64,000 nt of DNA from Phallusia fumigata (GCA_008931825.1 QXVZ01016105.1:1-64000), one strand, 5' to 3'. Positions 1 to 14,300 are shown, counted from the stretch's first letter. The notes: generated by a model from the letters alone, not told the origin. Program-made: numbers and translations.

Positions 1-3000
1 AACAAGGAAGTAGGGTCAATGTTAAGAGACATTTCAAATGCATTTTTATAGAACAAACTCTCCACAGTTACCTCGTATTGGAGTGTAAATTTCGCTTTGT
101 GGGCTTTAAGCTAAAATTAAATGAAGAATTTGGGCCTTAGTAATAAAGGTTCGCCGAACACTGTTTTAAGAAACACATAGTACGTAACCTAACGAAACGT
201 TGACATTTGTCCGAATGTCGCGAAAAAAGTCACGTATAATCCCAAATAACGTTTTGACGATCACCGCTAAAGTTCACACGAACTCGCCTAGTTTCCGCGC
301 CAAACTGGCGATGCGGAACCAGCGTTCACGTCACGTCTGATCTGCTCGAACTTTCACCGACGCCGAAGTGGCTATTTTATTTCGCTGCGTTGCTACAAGG
401 ACCAAGGATAATTCGTCATCGTTCGCGCCGTGGCCTTACACGTTTACGTTTTTCGTGCGGTACGCACCGGAGTTTCTGGAACTTCTTGAATGTGGTTGTG
501 CGTGGGTGTGTAGGACCCAGTTTCCGTCTTTTGGGTGACACTATTTTAATTGCGTTGCGGAGTTTTTTTGGTCAGCCCCTCAAAAAGGTGACTCACAAGA
601 TGAATCAGAAAACGTAAAAAGTGTTTTACCAAATCTCTGTTTAACTGTACATAGTTCGGGTGTTTTTACGTCTATTTATGGGGACCACATCATCGATACT
701 TACTTGTGGCCGCAATGATTTCTTGGCTACAATCCGAAGCGCAGTCAGTGGCGAAAACGACGCATAAAGCATAGGGTCCGCTAATGCAGAAACCCGTACT
801 CCAAGATCGGTTATTTACCACCCATTACACATCCATCATCTACATTCAAACAAACAAACCCAAAAGGGAAACCGCGCCCGGAGTAAGTAAGGCGTCACGT
901 GACCTTGTGCGACCCCAAGTGGTCAAACGAAATGTCGTGACAAGCCGCAACTGTTGCAAACGACTCCACGGCTAATCCCAGGTGCGTTGTACGATGACAG
1001 ATAACCTAACACACCTTTCGTCTGTGCAAATGTGAATGGGTGGTGCGGGTGCTGATGGACAAGGGTTCGCCTTCCGAAGTGAAAATATCAACAAACTGTA
1101 CCCCGGTGGGCGAATAGTTGAAGTTACCGATTTCCTCTTATCGATGACTGATGTGACTAAATATAGATCACTTTAGCACTTGGCACATTTAGAATTCTAA
1201 ATGACTTGCAGAAAGATCGCCGAATGGGTGGATTTGCTTTACGGTAAAAAGGGGATTACGAAACGGATCTTTTAAAAGTCTAACCAAACAAAGCGATACA
1301 TTAGCTGTCCATTTACCAATTCCTGTTGACAAATTTCAACAAGTACTATTTGGGGGTTGAAAATGAAAAATGTAGTGATAACATTTTGGCTATTTATCGT
1401 GATTGCGTATTAGCAACACTGAACTAATCAACTAAAAATTCCGACTAGGCCGGAAAGGTTTGGTCGAGCATCCACATCACGACAGGATATTGAACATACT
1501 TCGAGGCATCATAACTAAACGTGCGTGAAAATCAAGCCTAAACTCATGCGTTTTGAAAATGCTGTTTTGTAAAAAAAAACACCAAGAGAACATTTAACGT
1601 CTCACCGCCTTGTATGCAGTGAATATATTAGCAATCGCACGTTTAAAAGTACACTGTTTCCCAAATGTATGTCAAAATTAATTGTATTCAGTTTATAAGG
1701 AGCAATGCCCCTAATACTCCTAGGAGAATCCCATGAAAGCTATATTTATACCTGATATAAAGTACTCCAAATCGTCAAGCAAAATTTCCAGCTTTTTCTG
1801 CCAAAAATAGACCGCTGGGGTTGAAGAACCTGTAACAAGAAGGAGTAACATAGTGCCTTAATTTTGTTCGGCTGCATTTTTGTATCAAGGGCGCCGGTAT
1901 GAAATTTGTGGATAAAATAACTTATTTGCAAATAACATTCACCTTGGGGATCAGTATCATTATCGTTTGAACTGCCCTTCTCTCTTTTGACTACCTGGCT
2001 CCTGATGGTTTAAACAGGAAATGTCAGTGTCGTGTTTAACAGACCAGATGAAGAGAATACTTTTATCATGACATTCAATGCAATGTATAATTCAAGGAAA
2101 TTGGTTTGGCAAAATTGCAGTAATCCGGGCTTAATATAATAATTGTTACCGTCAGAAACGACAAATGTACACTTGGAAGCACAAACAACAACAGTTTTAT
2201 CAAATTCGCCCCTAACAAAACCATTTCTACTACAGAAGATTTACTGCTACAAACTTAATTACCGTAAACGTAAACCCCCATTGCTCAGCAAAGCTGCAGC
2301 GCTCGTGTTACGCAATAAATTATAAAAGTTTACCGACGTGGCACCGCCCCTCGCGCGCAGTTTACAGTCGATTGGCGAATGCTACGGTTGTCGGTTTAGC
2401 GCTGAAAACCGAACGAAAACAAACCTGAACATCCGCCGACAGATTACAGCAACATTATCGTCAAGCAAGTCCTTGGATACGTGCCCCAAACAAAAACATA
2501 CATTTACGTAGATACAGTGCCAATGGTCGCCACTTCAGGGGTCTGGATTAGCCAACGGAAATCCTGAGAGTTTTTCCCGTGACGTAAATGCAGGTGAGAT
2601 TGCGCACGCCAAGGTGGCTTGGCAATGCATTGCGGTTCCTGTTTAAACTCGACTGATTTCAAGTGTTGTGCCCGTGCGGGCGCAAATACGCGCATGGCTG
2701 AATAAATACCAGCGCTTGCGCACAGCCTGCACGCTGTTGTAATTCTTTCGTCATTATTAAAGTCGCAAAACGGACGGCATACGCCGTTAAATTCAAAGCC
2801 CTTTTGTCCAGGGGCACGGGCAAATATAAAACTACGCACAGCGAAGGTTGGTCGTTACAATTTCGACGAGACTGGAGTGGGTTGGAGCATACGCGTCTAC
2901 CCCTAATTCTATTTGCGTTGGTCGCCTCATACATCACCTCGAGTCCCCGGTTTTTTTCTATGGTGAATGATCTGTGACCACCGGTGTTAGATCATAACTT

Positions 3001-3112
3001 GATATTTGCTAACCACGCACCGAAAGCTTTAAAAGCGACCGAAAGGGCTCAGTAGGGGGATTAGTTTTGAGCTGTGGATTTCACAACGCACGGAAAATAT
3101 CAACCTGAAGAA
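1..3112. other. Intergenic, no gene recognised
   Basis: Short open frames occur on both strands (the longest about 111 codons, near 2504-2839 on the minus strand), but none has a recognisable domain, a credible exon chain or a protein-like composition. The stretch just before 3113 presumably holds the promoter and 5' leader of the secreted-precursor gene; a TTTAAAA-like box lies near 3028. No repeat or RNA gene was recognised. Confidence 0.5.
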
Positions 3113-6100
3113 ATGGTAAGTGAAATTTACTTTTGCCTTTAGTGTTAAGCTTGGTCTTTGAATAGGGCTAAAGTGTTCAGGCCTTGCCTTACGACAAATC
3201 TTGGTTTGTTGACAGTTAGACACGTTTATTTAAAGGTTGAACCTCCGTTATCATTTTGCCCAAAAGGAAATCTTAATTTTTCATTTTTATTTGATATTTT
3301 TTTATTTGATAACTCAAGTTTATTTCATATGGTTTGTCACTTTTTTATGTTAATTTCCCTAAATTTTGGGTTAGAAATATTCCTTGCGAAAAGTAAACTA
3401 AACAAAAACAAAAACGTTTTACCATGTCATTCTGTTGTAACAGACATGTCTTGTGCACAGTAACAAGTTAACATTTGTGTAACTGTGGAAGATGTTCAAA
3501 TCGATACTTTAATATAAGCCATAGTAAAAGACAAACTGTACGCAATTTGTTTCTGTTGCAGAACCCAGTTATTTTCTTGCTTCTGCTCGCAACCTGCAGC
3601 ATATGCGCAAGTCAGGACGCCGCATTGGCAGACAACGAACAAGTAAGGCTTGTATATTTACTTATTTTTTTATGGGTGGCTTCGTGTGGGTCCATCTCGT
3701 AAGTTCCTGTAAACTTCCGACAAGACGCGGACCTTTCAGGGAAAGCGCTCTTTTTTGCGGGTATAGGTTGGTGGCTTAATGTCAATCAACCACGCCCCCA
3801 TCTTTTATTCCGACATTTATTGCCTTAAATCGGCCCAGCTGTATAAATTTGACTACAAATTTCCACGAAAGTAATCACAAACCTTTTCGTAGCACAGCTC
3901 CGGGTTTTATGGGAAAGACGGAAAAGCCGTAAAAATGCCTTATAATGGCACATTGAAAATTAACCTAGATACTCCTACTATAACTTTATCTTTAAATGCA
4001 CAGTAAAAATTGACCTAGATACTGCAACTGTAAACCAAATTTAACCGACTTTTGAATGGCTTTTACGCTGCTTGTTCTTTTGCGCGAGCCGTATTTGACC
4101 GTTTCACATATTTGTGATCCCAATAAAGGATACTTCCATCGGGTAACAATGCTCGCAGTAAAAACGTTCAAAAAACTTTTTGAAGAGTTTGCTCAAGTCG
4201 TGAAACTACTGCCGACCCCCCATAGTGGTTGTTTAGAAATGCGCAATACAAAAGCAGCACTTAAAACGCGCTAAATGGGTTGGGTTTGAGAGTAGTTTAC
4301 GACCACAAAACTTAAACCGATTTGTAAAAGGCTGTTTAACAGAACCAATTCACATGTTTGTAGTAAAACACAAGCAAAAAAAACTGAAAACTATTTTGAG
4401 TGTAACTAACTAGGCTACTAGTAAAGTGACGTCGAACTTAGAACTCCAGTTCCGAAATACAAAAGACACATTTGGTAATGTTTTATTTTGACGCAACAAA
4501 TTGAATACACACATAATATCCAGGGCAGTGTTAATTATTTAGTCGACACAAGACGAAATTATCAAACACTTTTTCGTGTCTGAGCGCGAAACAACGTAAA
4601 TTTGTATTTTCGGCCAAAGCCCAACCCATCTAAAATCAGCCATTTTGAAAAAAAGCTGCTTTTGCTTTTCTTTCAAATTGAAAAAAATGTTTTCCATTTT
4701 TGTCAAAAATAATGTTAAAAAAGTCATTTTGTCCGGTAGTGTTAGGCTTTTTTCTGGAGGAGGCGGGCTAAATGGGCTTCAAAATCGCCTAAACAATTTT
4801 TAGCTCAGACATTCTTCCATTTTTGGAACCTAACATGAGTTGGAAAATGTAAAATGGTGTCTGTGGCCACAACACGTTCAGTCGCGCAATCTCAATCGTT
4901 TTTTTCCTCAAAAAAAACAAAACTATACAAGAACAATACGCGTTTCAGAATACACGCCTGTTTGTTTGTAGCTTGATCCGGATCTGGTGTTGACGGAGGC
5001 TCTTTGCCAGCAAAAAGAGTACAAAAAGTTGCACACATGCAAGCTGCTTAAAAAGGACAGGAAGGAACTGAAGAAGATCACCAACAAGTATTTCTACATG
5101 TTTGATTTTGTCAACACCACCAGGCTTAGCGACAAAAAACCAAAGAAGGAAAAGCGTGACATCAATCCTGTTGATTCCTTGTACGACTCCTTGCTTAGTT
5201 TGTTGGGCAGCTCGTCGCGAAGTGAATCGATGATGGGTGAGTATGGGGCCCTGGTGCAGAAATAAGATAAAGCATAAACGCATTCTTTTTTGGCATTGAA
5301 ACATTTTTTTAACAGAGAGAATTATCATCAAATTTGTAAGTTTTTATGTTACTTCCAAAAATAAAGTTAAGTTGCATCTCAGGACTTAAGATGACCGCAT
5401 CTGTTTTCAAGAACATATCTATATGTTAGCTGTTATTTTTGGTATTTCAGCACCGCTTATTACGTAACCAACCACGACGTCAATTATATTCGACCCAGTC
5501 ACTCCTATAGAAATTGATTAAACAAACGACACAATTTTGGAATTAACTCTTTAAAAGAACATAATTTTTTTCTCACAAAAATCTATACAATTTAAATATT
5601 ACGCCATTTTTTCTAATAAACCCCAATTAAAGAAATAAAGCCTAATTAAGTTAGGATTGGTGCTAAATCAACCAATCCTTTATGCTTAAACTGCAGGAGC
5701 GGTTTCAGCAGACAGGAGTCACAGTGTGGTAAAGCGGTATACAACAACCAACGAGTGCAAAGGCGGAGTGGTGCATTCAACCATATATTATGCCGAGGAT
5801 GCATCTACGTCGGTGGTGTACGAACTTGTCCAAGACCCAGGTAGACAAACAATCTAGGGTCTCGTTATTAGCAACTAAATCACCTTAGCAGCCTTAACTT
5901 GATATTTAATTGGGAAATATTTTCCACAAAATTGTGCTAACGAACTGCTAAGGTCGCAAGAGTAATTTTTCGTGGGTCGCAGTAACGAGTATTTTCGGAC
6001 ATCTGATGTGGGGCGGTCGTTGCGATTTGTCTGGTCTTTGTGACTGGTTGAAAATGGATACAGGGTGAGACGACGTCAGTAAATTGTAGATGTGCAAGTA

Positions 6101-6784
6101 GTTTGACATCACGTTTCTAGATAGTAAAGAAACAATCTCCCTGCAAAGCTATTTTTATAAATCGGGAGCAAAACAGGATATTGCGAATTCGGTTACCTTA
6201 TAAGTAATTAGTTTGATTAATTATCGGGGATTTTTTTAATTTGCAAGTCTTGTGTGCAAGTGCAACGGCAGCATTCGCTATTTGTACAATTTTTCAAACA
6301 AAATCTTGGATAATCAACAAATAAAGAGCCTACGGACTGAAATATATTATTGGCCGTTCAAGATTAAAATCCGATTATTTAATTTTATTTCGCGGGGGTT
6401 TACGACACTTCTTGAAAAAGTCAAAGCTAATTTCAGAATGTTTTGCATTGCCACGTATCATATTAACATGTGCCGATGCCACAAAACAAACGTCGTAGAT
6501 AGTATCTAACTTGTAGATAATATCTGTTTTAACCATATAACAAACAGAAAGTCAAAAAACAAACAAGTTTAATTTGTTCATTGCTTCGCACAGGTGACAA
6601 CTTGTATCAGATGTTTTACATTTGGCCGTGCCAGAGCGAAAACTACGGTGGCTATGATTGCGTTGCGGAGCCAATAGTCTACAAAACACTGGTTTACCTC
6701 TACCCACCGGAAGTCAGCGATGAGGTTGGAACCAAATATGTCAGAATTTTTGCATCATGCGCCCTTCATCAAATTCTCAACTGA
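3113..6784 (+). CDS. Secreted prepro-protein with a Spaetzle/neurotrophin-like C-terminal domain
   Basis: Five exons, all with GT-AG borders and matching phases: 3113-3115, 3562-3642, 4972-5236, 5697-5840, 6594-6784; 227 aa. The start codon is the last triplet of exon 1, directly followed by GTAAGT. Exon 2 encodes a signal peptide (MNPVIFLLLLATCSICASQ). Exon 3 is a lysine-rich prodomain. A dibasic site (VVKR, residues 127-130) would release a mature part of 97 aa. That part has QMFYIWPC (170-177), a YDC at 185-187 and a closing VRIFASCAL (214-222), which resemble the second, third and last cysteine strands of Spaetzle/NGF knots. Only four cysteines (137, 177, 187, 220) are present instead of six or seven, so the knot would be reduced or the protein may need a partner. 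The exon structure is well supported; the family call is an inference. Alternative: a lineage-specific secreted protein. Confidence 0.6.
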
Positions 6785-7189
6785 ATTTTAAGTCGGGGCT
6801 TCTGAACTTCAGAACTGTCAATCGCTGTAATGTTGTTTCTATTGATCATGTAAATTCGCCAAACCGCCATTAACATCATCATGTCACGGAATTGAAATCA
6901 AGGAAATCAAAGATGTTGCAAAGTAAAGTATTTGTTCGTATTCGCTTTTTCGAGTGTATTAAATTACCACCACTTACTTTTTTAAAACCATGATTTTTTG
7001 TATAAAACTGTTAATTTTTTGAGTTTAAATGAACCAAACCGAAAAATATATTGGTATTGTTGGTGGGGCAGAGGTAAGTTCGCTTTTTTAACGCATGCCA
7101 TTTCTGTCGTTGTGACGCCGTTTTGCTGTAAATTGCGGTTTTTTATTCAACACTAACATACATTTGTAAATTTGGAATTTTTGCATCAC

Positions 7190-7195
7190 AATAAA
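7190..7195 (+). terminator. Candidate polyadenylation signal AATAAA
   Basis: This canonical hexamer lies about 400 bases after the stop of the secreted-precursor gene and is the first AATAAA I noticed downstream on that strand. Its use is not shown by the sequence. Confidence 0.3.
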
Positions 7196-8354
7196 TTCAT
7201 GTCTGCCACTTTCGTTGTGGGCATGTTGCTCATACAATTAGAGAAATAGTGCAAGGCGACAACCGAGTGAAACAGTGTGGATTGTGATTTATTTCGATTA
7301 AAAAAGTTTTCCCTTCAACAATAATTGAATAGTCTGGTTGAAATGTCTCAAATATGAAAGCTTCCTCGGTATAAGGCCAGAAACAAAGTACGACTTGCTT
7401 TCTTGTAAAACGGTAAAAAAAGGTGTAAATTATTGCCAAAATAAAAAATCACTATACGGGACCGCTAACGACTGATACAGTGCCGATCTTTCAACCATGT
7501 GTGGGTAACTGTAATCGCTGGTTAACCTGACCGTTTTTGAGCAACACCACGGAATCAGTTAAAAAACTATAATAAATCTTTCAGTATTGTGCTACTGTGG
7601 TACAAAACGTAATAAGGTATGATAGCGCCGCGACCCATACAATTGAATAAGTTAATTAAAAGTAACTTTCATTTACAGAAATAAGGTTTCAATGTAATAA
7701 GCCAAATCCAGGCAATATTTTTACGACACATAATAGCTAGTAACTTCACGGCACACCCCTCCCCCTATCTCAGAAATTGAATAGGCTACCCTGGAAAATA
7801 GGCTTTCCCTGGAGAAGTTTTAAATTAAATGCATTCAACTGATGGTGAATTCGCAAAAAGGAATATGGCCAAAAGTTGGTAGCATAGAGTTGTATTTTGT
7901 TCCCATAATGATTGGAATTAGAAGCACAAGTCCTAAAAAAAGAAGTTCACAAGACTTTCACGCTGTTTGTTTTGAGGATCGTTGTAAGTTTGTTTGTTAT
8001 ACGCGCAGATCTTGGCCAACTACAGCCTTGGATTAACACTGATCGGCTCGTTTACGCTAATTTGCAATTTATTGAATAAATAACATATTTGTAAGTTCAA
8101 CTCAATTCTTCGTTGAAAAAAACATTTTCTGTTTTTCATGTGAAGTGCAGAAAAAAATGATTGCCCACCTCTGTTTTACCATTTACGACATATTTACAGA
8201 ATATGATTTCTATGTAAGGTGCGTAGCGTAAGTACAATTAAAAAGATTTGCATTCTGCAGTGCAAAACAGAACAGCACAGCTTTAATGTTACTCCAAAAA
8301 GCAGTTATTTTAGGCATAACACTAGTGATAAATTGTTGAAATTTAAATGACAAG
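7196..8354. other. Intergenic spacer before SNX14
   Basis: AT-rich. It has short open frames on both strands (for example 7842-8036) without recognisable protein content. It must include the SNX14 promoter and leader. A tiny upstream ORF begins at 8347 (see findings). No repeat or RNA gene recognised. Confidence 0.5.
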
Positions 8355-11300
8355 ATGAATTCCACCAATTTGAAGGCGTACTGCCTTGGAGCAGGAATAA
8401 TTGCAACACTTCTAACAATGAGGTATACAAACGAAATCTAAAACATTGTCTTGAGACAAATTACTGTCCGTACTATGATTGGTTAACAAGGAAAACTGAT
8501 GAAGTGAATGTGAATTTAAAGCAGCGCAACAAAGAATAGCTCTAATGTTTGTGAATATATTTTTACAATTTTTTTTACACTAGATGTTAACCAATCTTAC
8601 TATATTTGCAGTGTGTTCCATTTCATGCTTTTGTTCTGGGCCTTCTTTGCTGGAGTTGCACTATGTGTAATCATCTTGAGGTAAATTTAAAGTAATTGCC
8701 ACATGATTATTGCTAACAATCTTATTTAAGCAAATTTACCAGTCAATCTCAAACACAATTTTTTTTAGACCTGGGTATGAAGTTCCCAATTTACTGCTAT
8801 CATTCTACAAACAAAACCAAATGGTAGAAGTTTGTTACTTTGTGTTTTCTAACGTAAACATGTATCAGAAATGTCATTCATTTTTGTAGAGTATTTTTAA
8901 AAGCACTGCAACAGAAGCAAGTGTTTGCACAGTATGCGGAAAGGAGGACTGTGAAAGACAAAAGTAAGATGGTTTGTGTATTGATGCTCATTAATGCATG
9001 ATATTTCTCTTTTGTAAGTCTGGTTCCATTCTTAATTTGCCTGAATATTTTTGCAGACCTGAGGACCAGTTTGAAGTTTCTCAGCCATGGATTGACATAA
9101 AGGTCAACGAGAAGGTGGATAAGGCTGTTACAGAGGTATACATGAAGCAAATATATTTGCAGCAAATATATTAACTTAAATCAATATACAAAATAGGCGC
9201 TAGAAATTTCCAGAAAAAAATGACATGTGCTTATTACAATTCATATTGTCCTCTTTTACTTTCAAGTTTCTGGAGATTCTAATCGAAAGACACATACAGA
9301 ACTGGTATACGTAAGTGCCTTTTTACCCAATGTGAAGATCTTGTAGGTTTAGTGTAGGAACTTTAAACTGTAACCATATGTGCGCTCATTTTATTGACTC
9401 TTTTATTGATAATTTTTCCCAGAGTTCCAATTGTGTGTTTTAAAATATTGATATGCAACCAACATTTTGTATCTTGAAGTAGTTGCTTTAAAATGGTAAT
9501 TTTTTTCTGCAAGTTGCTGTTTATGTATCAACCTTACTTGTTTTGTACTGTTCGAATTGTTACCAGATACTGGTGACCTTAATTTTTCAGTAAAATACAT
9601 ACCTTTGCATAATATCCAAGGATGAATGACTTAATTACCCACAGTTAATCTTCATTATAACCATGTGAAACAAAGTCTTTGTCTGTCATACTGTGCTGCA
9701 CTGATTTCCGATTTCTGCCTGAACACATTTCAATTTTGTTCATGTATGCACTTCTTTTGTAGAGAATTAAGTGAGAATGAAGACTTTATTCATGAATTGA
9801 AATGTTGCTTGCGACACTGTCTAGCTGTTCTATACCGAAGAATAAACAAGGTAATTAGGGTTTTTGTCAGTAGCACAGTGTTAAAAATCATAGTTTGATG
9901 TATGCTGGTGTTAAAAGCTTTATGAAAACTTTTTTTCAGATTGATTTGCCAGAAGTGATCATTAAGAAGCTTGTGAAAAAGGCAATTTATCATCTGAATA
10001 TCTGTTTGTTAGCGCAAAGAGCAGGTAGGCCATGTTTGTTATAAAATGAAAGAATGTAATTTCAAAAAACTTGGGCTTTTCTAATGGATTTCTATACAAA
10101 AGCATACATGATGCAAAAAATTAAAAAATACTGTATGGTAGTGGGCTAGGACCAACATTTTCATCCATGTATTTACTTTAAATATTCCCTTTTTTTAATA
10201 AAGTATTTAATTTTAACTGTTTTCTTTTTGTGTAGGTTGCAGTTCTGAGGATGATGTTTTGATGTTTTATGGCAAAAAAAAGCATGTTGCTTTGCAAAAT
10301 CGTCGAGCTGAACTTAACTATATTCGGGGCATTTGTGATTGTCTGTTTCCTTTTGTTTTACCCAAGACTTTCACCAAAAGCAAGTAGGCAGTAAAGCAAT
10401 ATATACCATTTCAAAATTTCGCCCAACTACTTTGAAAGTGCTATCTTTGTTTAAAGAATCGGAATGACATTTTTGCGTGAAGTTTTGGCGTCGAACATCA
10501 TCCTTCATGGAATTGACAGCATTGAAGATCCGGTAAAGATCTTTTTGTAATTCTTGTGGCAAAGACATTCTATCTGTTTAGAATCCCCAAAGTTGCTGAA
10601 AAAAATCCCTACATTTATATGAAGAGCCCTAAACTGGCCTTAACAACAATATCAGAGGGGTGTTAACAATACAACCATTTTACATTATATCTAAACTCCA
10701 GGCAATGTCTGTCTTTCTCATGACCCCTTATTCGCAAACTTATAAACAGGCTTTACCATCTTTTTTGTATTTTCATAGGATCGCATTAACCACCTTCTTT
10801 TGATATTCTTCGATGAAAGTCCTGTAAGTATTTTTTTGTCAATATTTGACACTGGAATTGGTTTATTTTTTCCCTTTACTTAGCCAAGAGCAGCAGACTG
10901 CCCCCCAGGACCACTTGTTCCGTTTCTTGCTGAGTTCGCCTCCAGTGACCAAATGAACTCTACTTCGGTAAGGACTCTTTATTAGTGGATTTGTGATAAA
11001 ATCAACTTTGCACCGAATATGCCCTCATCCCCAATGTAGAAAAAATATTAAATTGGGGATGTGTCATGCTGTTCCAGTAAATACCTAACCTAAATTTTTT
11101 GGCCTGTGATTAACCAAAATTTACAGATAAGAAATATTGCAAACAAAAGTGTTATTACATCATACATGTGTGACCTTACAATGTGTGGAGCATGATCTGC
11201 ATCCAATGGTAACATTACTTTTTAGAACCTGACCCAACAAGCATTTCAGTTTTAATGTATCTTATATCCTATTTATTGCTACATCCACCTTTCGACCAAC

Positions 11301-14300
11301 AATCATAGGCGTCGATTTTTTAGCTAACTTTTTTCGTGTGGGGTGGCGAAATGATCAAATCCGAGCGGTCTGACACGTGATAAAATTACAAAATGTATGC
11401 CTGTTGGTCGTAGCTTTTTTATACTATCAATTATCGCTAATATTATCAGTGAATATTGCACAAGAGATGCTTTGCGTCGCTTGCCTAAAAAATATGCATC
11501 GCTTGTCACCTCTGCCACCCTGGGAATCGAGGCCTATGCCAACAATGAATGCTTTTTATCAACAGCTGCTTCACATCGACTTACCAAAGATCATGACTAC
11601 ACAAGACATGCTGTACCAATTTATGTCGTTCCTAAAAACTATCCGTGCTGTTCACTACTTACAATTTTGCCTCACAGTCGGTAAGCCTCACCGAAAGTAC
11701 AAAAGTTTTTACCTAGATTTTTAATCAGAACTGATTAAACAATTAGAGATCATTTGAAAAGGACCACCACATCATAAATCTGTAACACTGTGACTTCTAG
11801 TTGCCCAACAAGTTTTCCATTTTTAGATGACTTCAATCGCAGATGCTTGGCACCAGAACAGAATAATGAACAGCAAAGAAAACTCCATGAAGAAGCTTGT
11901 ATTATTTACAAATCCTACTGTGACCCGACATCACCAACATTCATTCATTTCCAGCAGTCGATTATTGATGACCTGAGTGGAAGTAAGATTTTTCTGCAAA
12001 TATGTATCAGATTTTTTATTTTTAAAGATCCCACATGGTTCAGCAATGCAACTTTGTTCAGTGAATATCTACTGATAGCATCTTATTAGCAGTACCCAGT
12101 TGATTTGACTTCAAATTTTAGGTTAATTATGATGCCAGTAAACCTAGGCATTGTGCATCCTAACACGTTTTCTGGTTATCATATTTTTAAGCAAAAGTTA
12201 CAAAGTTGCTTATCAATGAAAATTTTAACAGTTGCCAATGGACGTTGGAATGAAGTGTGCCGACTGCGTACTAGCACTCCACTGTTTCAAGCTTATGATC
12301 ATGTGTACAATCTCCTCGAGCATTTGTATTGCCCCCTGTTCTACCAAAGTGACATTGTGAGCATGTAGTTGACTAATTTACTTCAGCAAACTGAAAAAAT
12401 TGATTGTCAACGTTTTTTGCAGTATTACCGAATGTTATGTGGAAAAAGAGCACCTTCGAAAACCAAGAAAATAAGCAGGTGACAAAACAATCTAATACTT
12501 TGAGTTTCTCCAGGTTTGTCTCTCTTTTTTTATCGTTTGTAATACTTCCGCAGACAAGGGTCGACGACTAAGTACGGTGAAGGTGGAAGTGGTTCAGTAA
12601 AACAGATTGGTAAAAAGATAAAAGAAGCTTTTAAGCCAATGGCAGGTTGGCTCACATTTTATTTGAATCTGTTATTGCCTGCTGATGAACATTTACTAAA
12701 CATTCATTTTTTGCAACAGATAATGGCCTCATGGAAGAAACTGATACAGATATGGATTCCAATTTGGTAAGAAATCTTTCTGTTTTCTTTTAACACTTTA
12801 CCAGATTTCAAATGTTTTACAAGTTCCAGCTGTACCTGATCCAAACTTCTATTTTTTGTCAGATTAAACTGTTTTATGCATGTGCATGTTTTGAAAACTT
12901 TGAATTATCTGTGTTGCATAATAAAACACATTAGGTGCAGGCTGCATCTGTTACCTAAGTAATTAGAACCAAGTATCACCATTTTTGATGCTTGGTGCTT
13001 GACTAAACCTGTCAAATAGTGTGTAACTTTGGTTTAGGAAGTAAATGGAAAAGTGACGGATCTATCGTTATGTCATATGTTTGTGGCATCATAATGACTC
13101 AAGCATGGTTAGCTGAGCAGTGAATATAAACATGAAATGCTTGATTGTTAAACGTTTGATCAAGTAAATAAGCAACTGTCCCCCGCTGAAACCCGAAACC
13201 AAAAAACCTGAACCATAGAGAATTATTGAATAGTTAGAAGAACCTTCTCAACTTCTGCTGGATGACGACATCGAGGAGGAACTTCACATCACGAGGGATG
13301 TTTCTGCATGGAGGATTGAAATTCCCCGGATTGAAGTATTGAAGAAGGACGATGATTCTAATATGAGAGTCTTTGTGTTCTGCGTTGATGTTAAACGGGT
13401 TAACATTTCGGAAGGTGAGATCTTGAAATGAATTTAAATTTCCCAATTTTAAAATTTCCTCATATGATAGGTTGGTTGCTAAAGTTATGCACTGTAACTG
13501 TCCCCAGTTCACCCATTGGTTTACCAATAGGCCCAAAAAATGTAAAAATTAAAAACGGCAGTATTCAATAAACATGGTCACCCAGAAGTTAATTATTTTG
13601 ATATTTGGTACAATGTAAAGTATTTGAATTCCATTTTGGATTCACCTATTTTTTATCTTTGTTGTTGATTTATTTTTACTTTTATACTTGGATGAAAAAA
13701 TATCTTTTGTTGTGCCACAGTTTTCGGTATATGTTTGTTTAGTTAATGGCCAAATTTGTGATTGCCTTTTTTGAGTTGTGTGTATAATCAGCTCGCAGCA
13801 AGCCCTAGGATTCTTCTAAAGCGGACGTTGCAACATTTCATAGATAGGTCGCTCTCGTGGGTTCGAATCCCACCAACCCGTACTGCACGTAAATCCCGCC
13901 ACTTATGACCCTGCATTACTGCTAAACACACAACAGATTTCCATTCAGATATACCTATGTAACTCAATTTAAGTTAAACCTTTGTAGACGACGAAGAGCC
14001 TGAGCAATGGCACGTCCTACGTCGCTACACGGAGTTCTACGTACTTGAAAGCAAACTCACTGAATTTCACGGGTCTCTCACGCCAAATGTTCTGCCCAAC
14101 AAAAAGATATTCACTCCGAACTTTGACTTCCTCGATTCGAAGAGAGGCGAGTTTGAACGATTTCTTAAGGTGAGTCGGCACAGTTAACCGAAAGGAAACT
14201 TGGAAACAAATTTATGTTAAATTTCGTGACACTTTTATTTTACTATTACATAAGGGGTTTTAGAAAACTCAAAACGTGGCCATCAGATATTAGAAAAAAT

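Noticed and set aside
390-617. 75-codon plus-strand ORF, Arg/Phe-rich
   Set aside because: Chance frame without domain or context.
2504-2839. 111-codon minus-strand ORF
   Set aside because: No recognisable motif, overlaps another minus-strand frame, and no exon chain.
13858-13873. Functional tRNA gene
   Set aside because: Only the T-arm is intact; no acceptor, anticodon or D-arm pairing can be completed.
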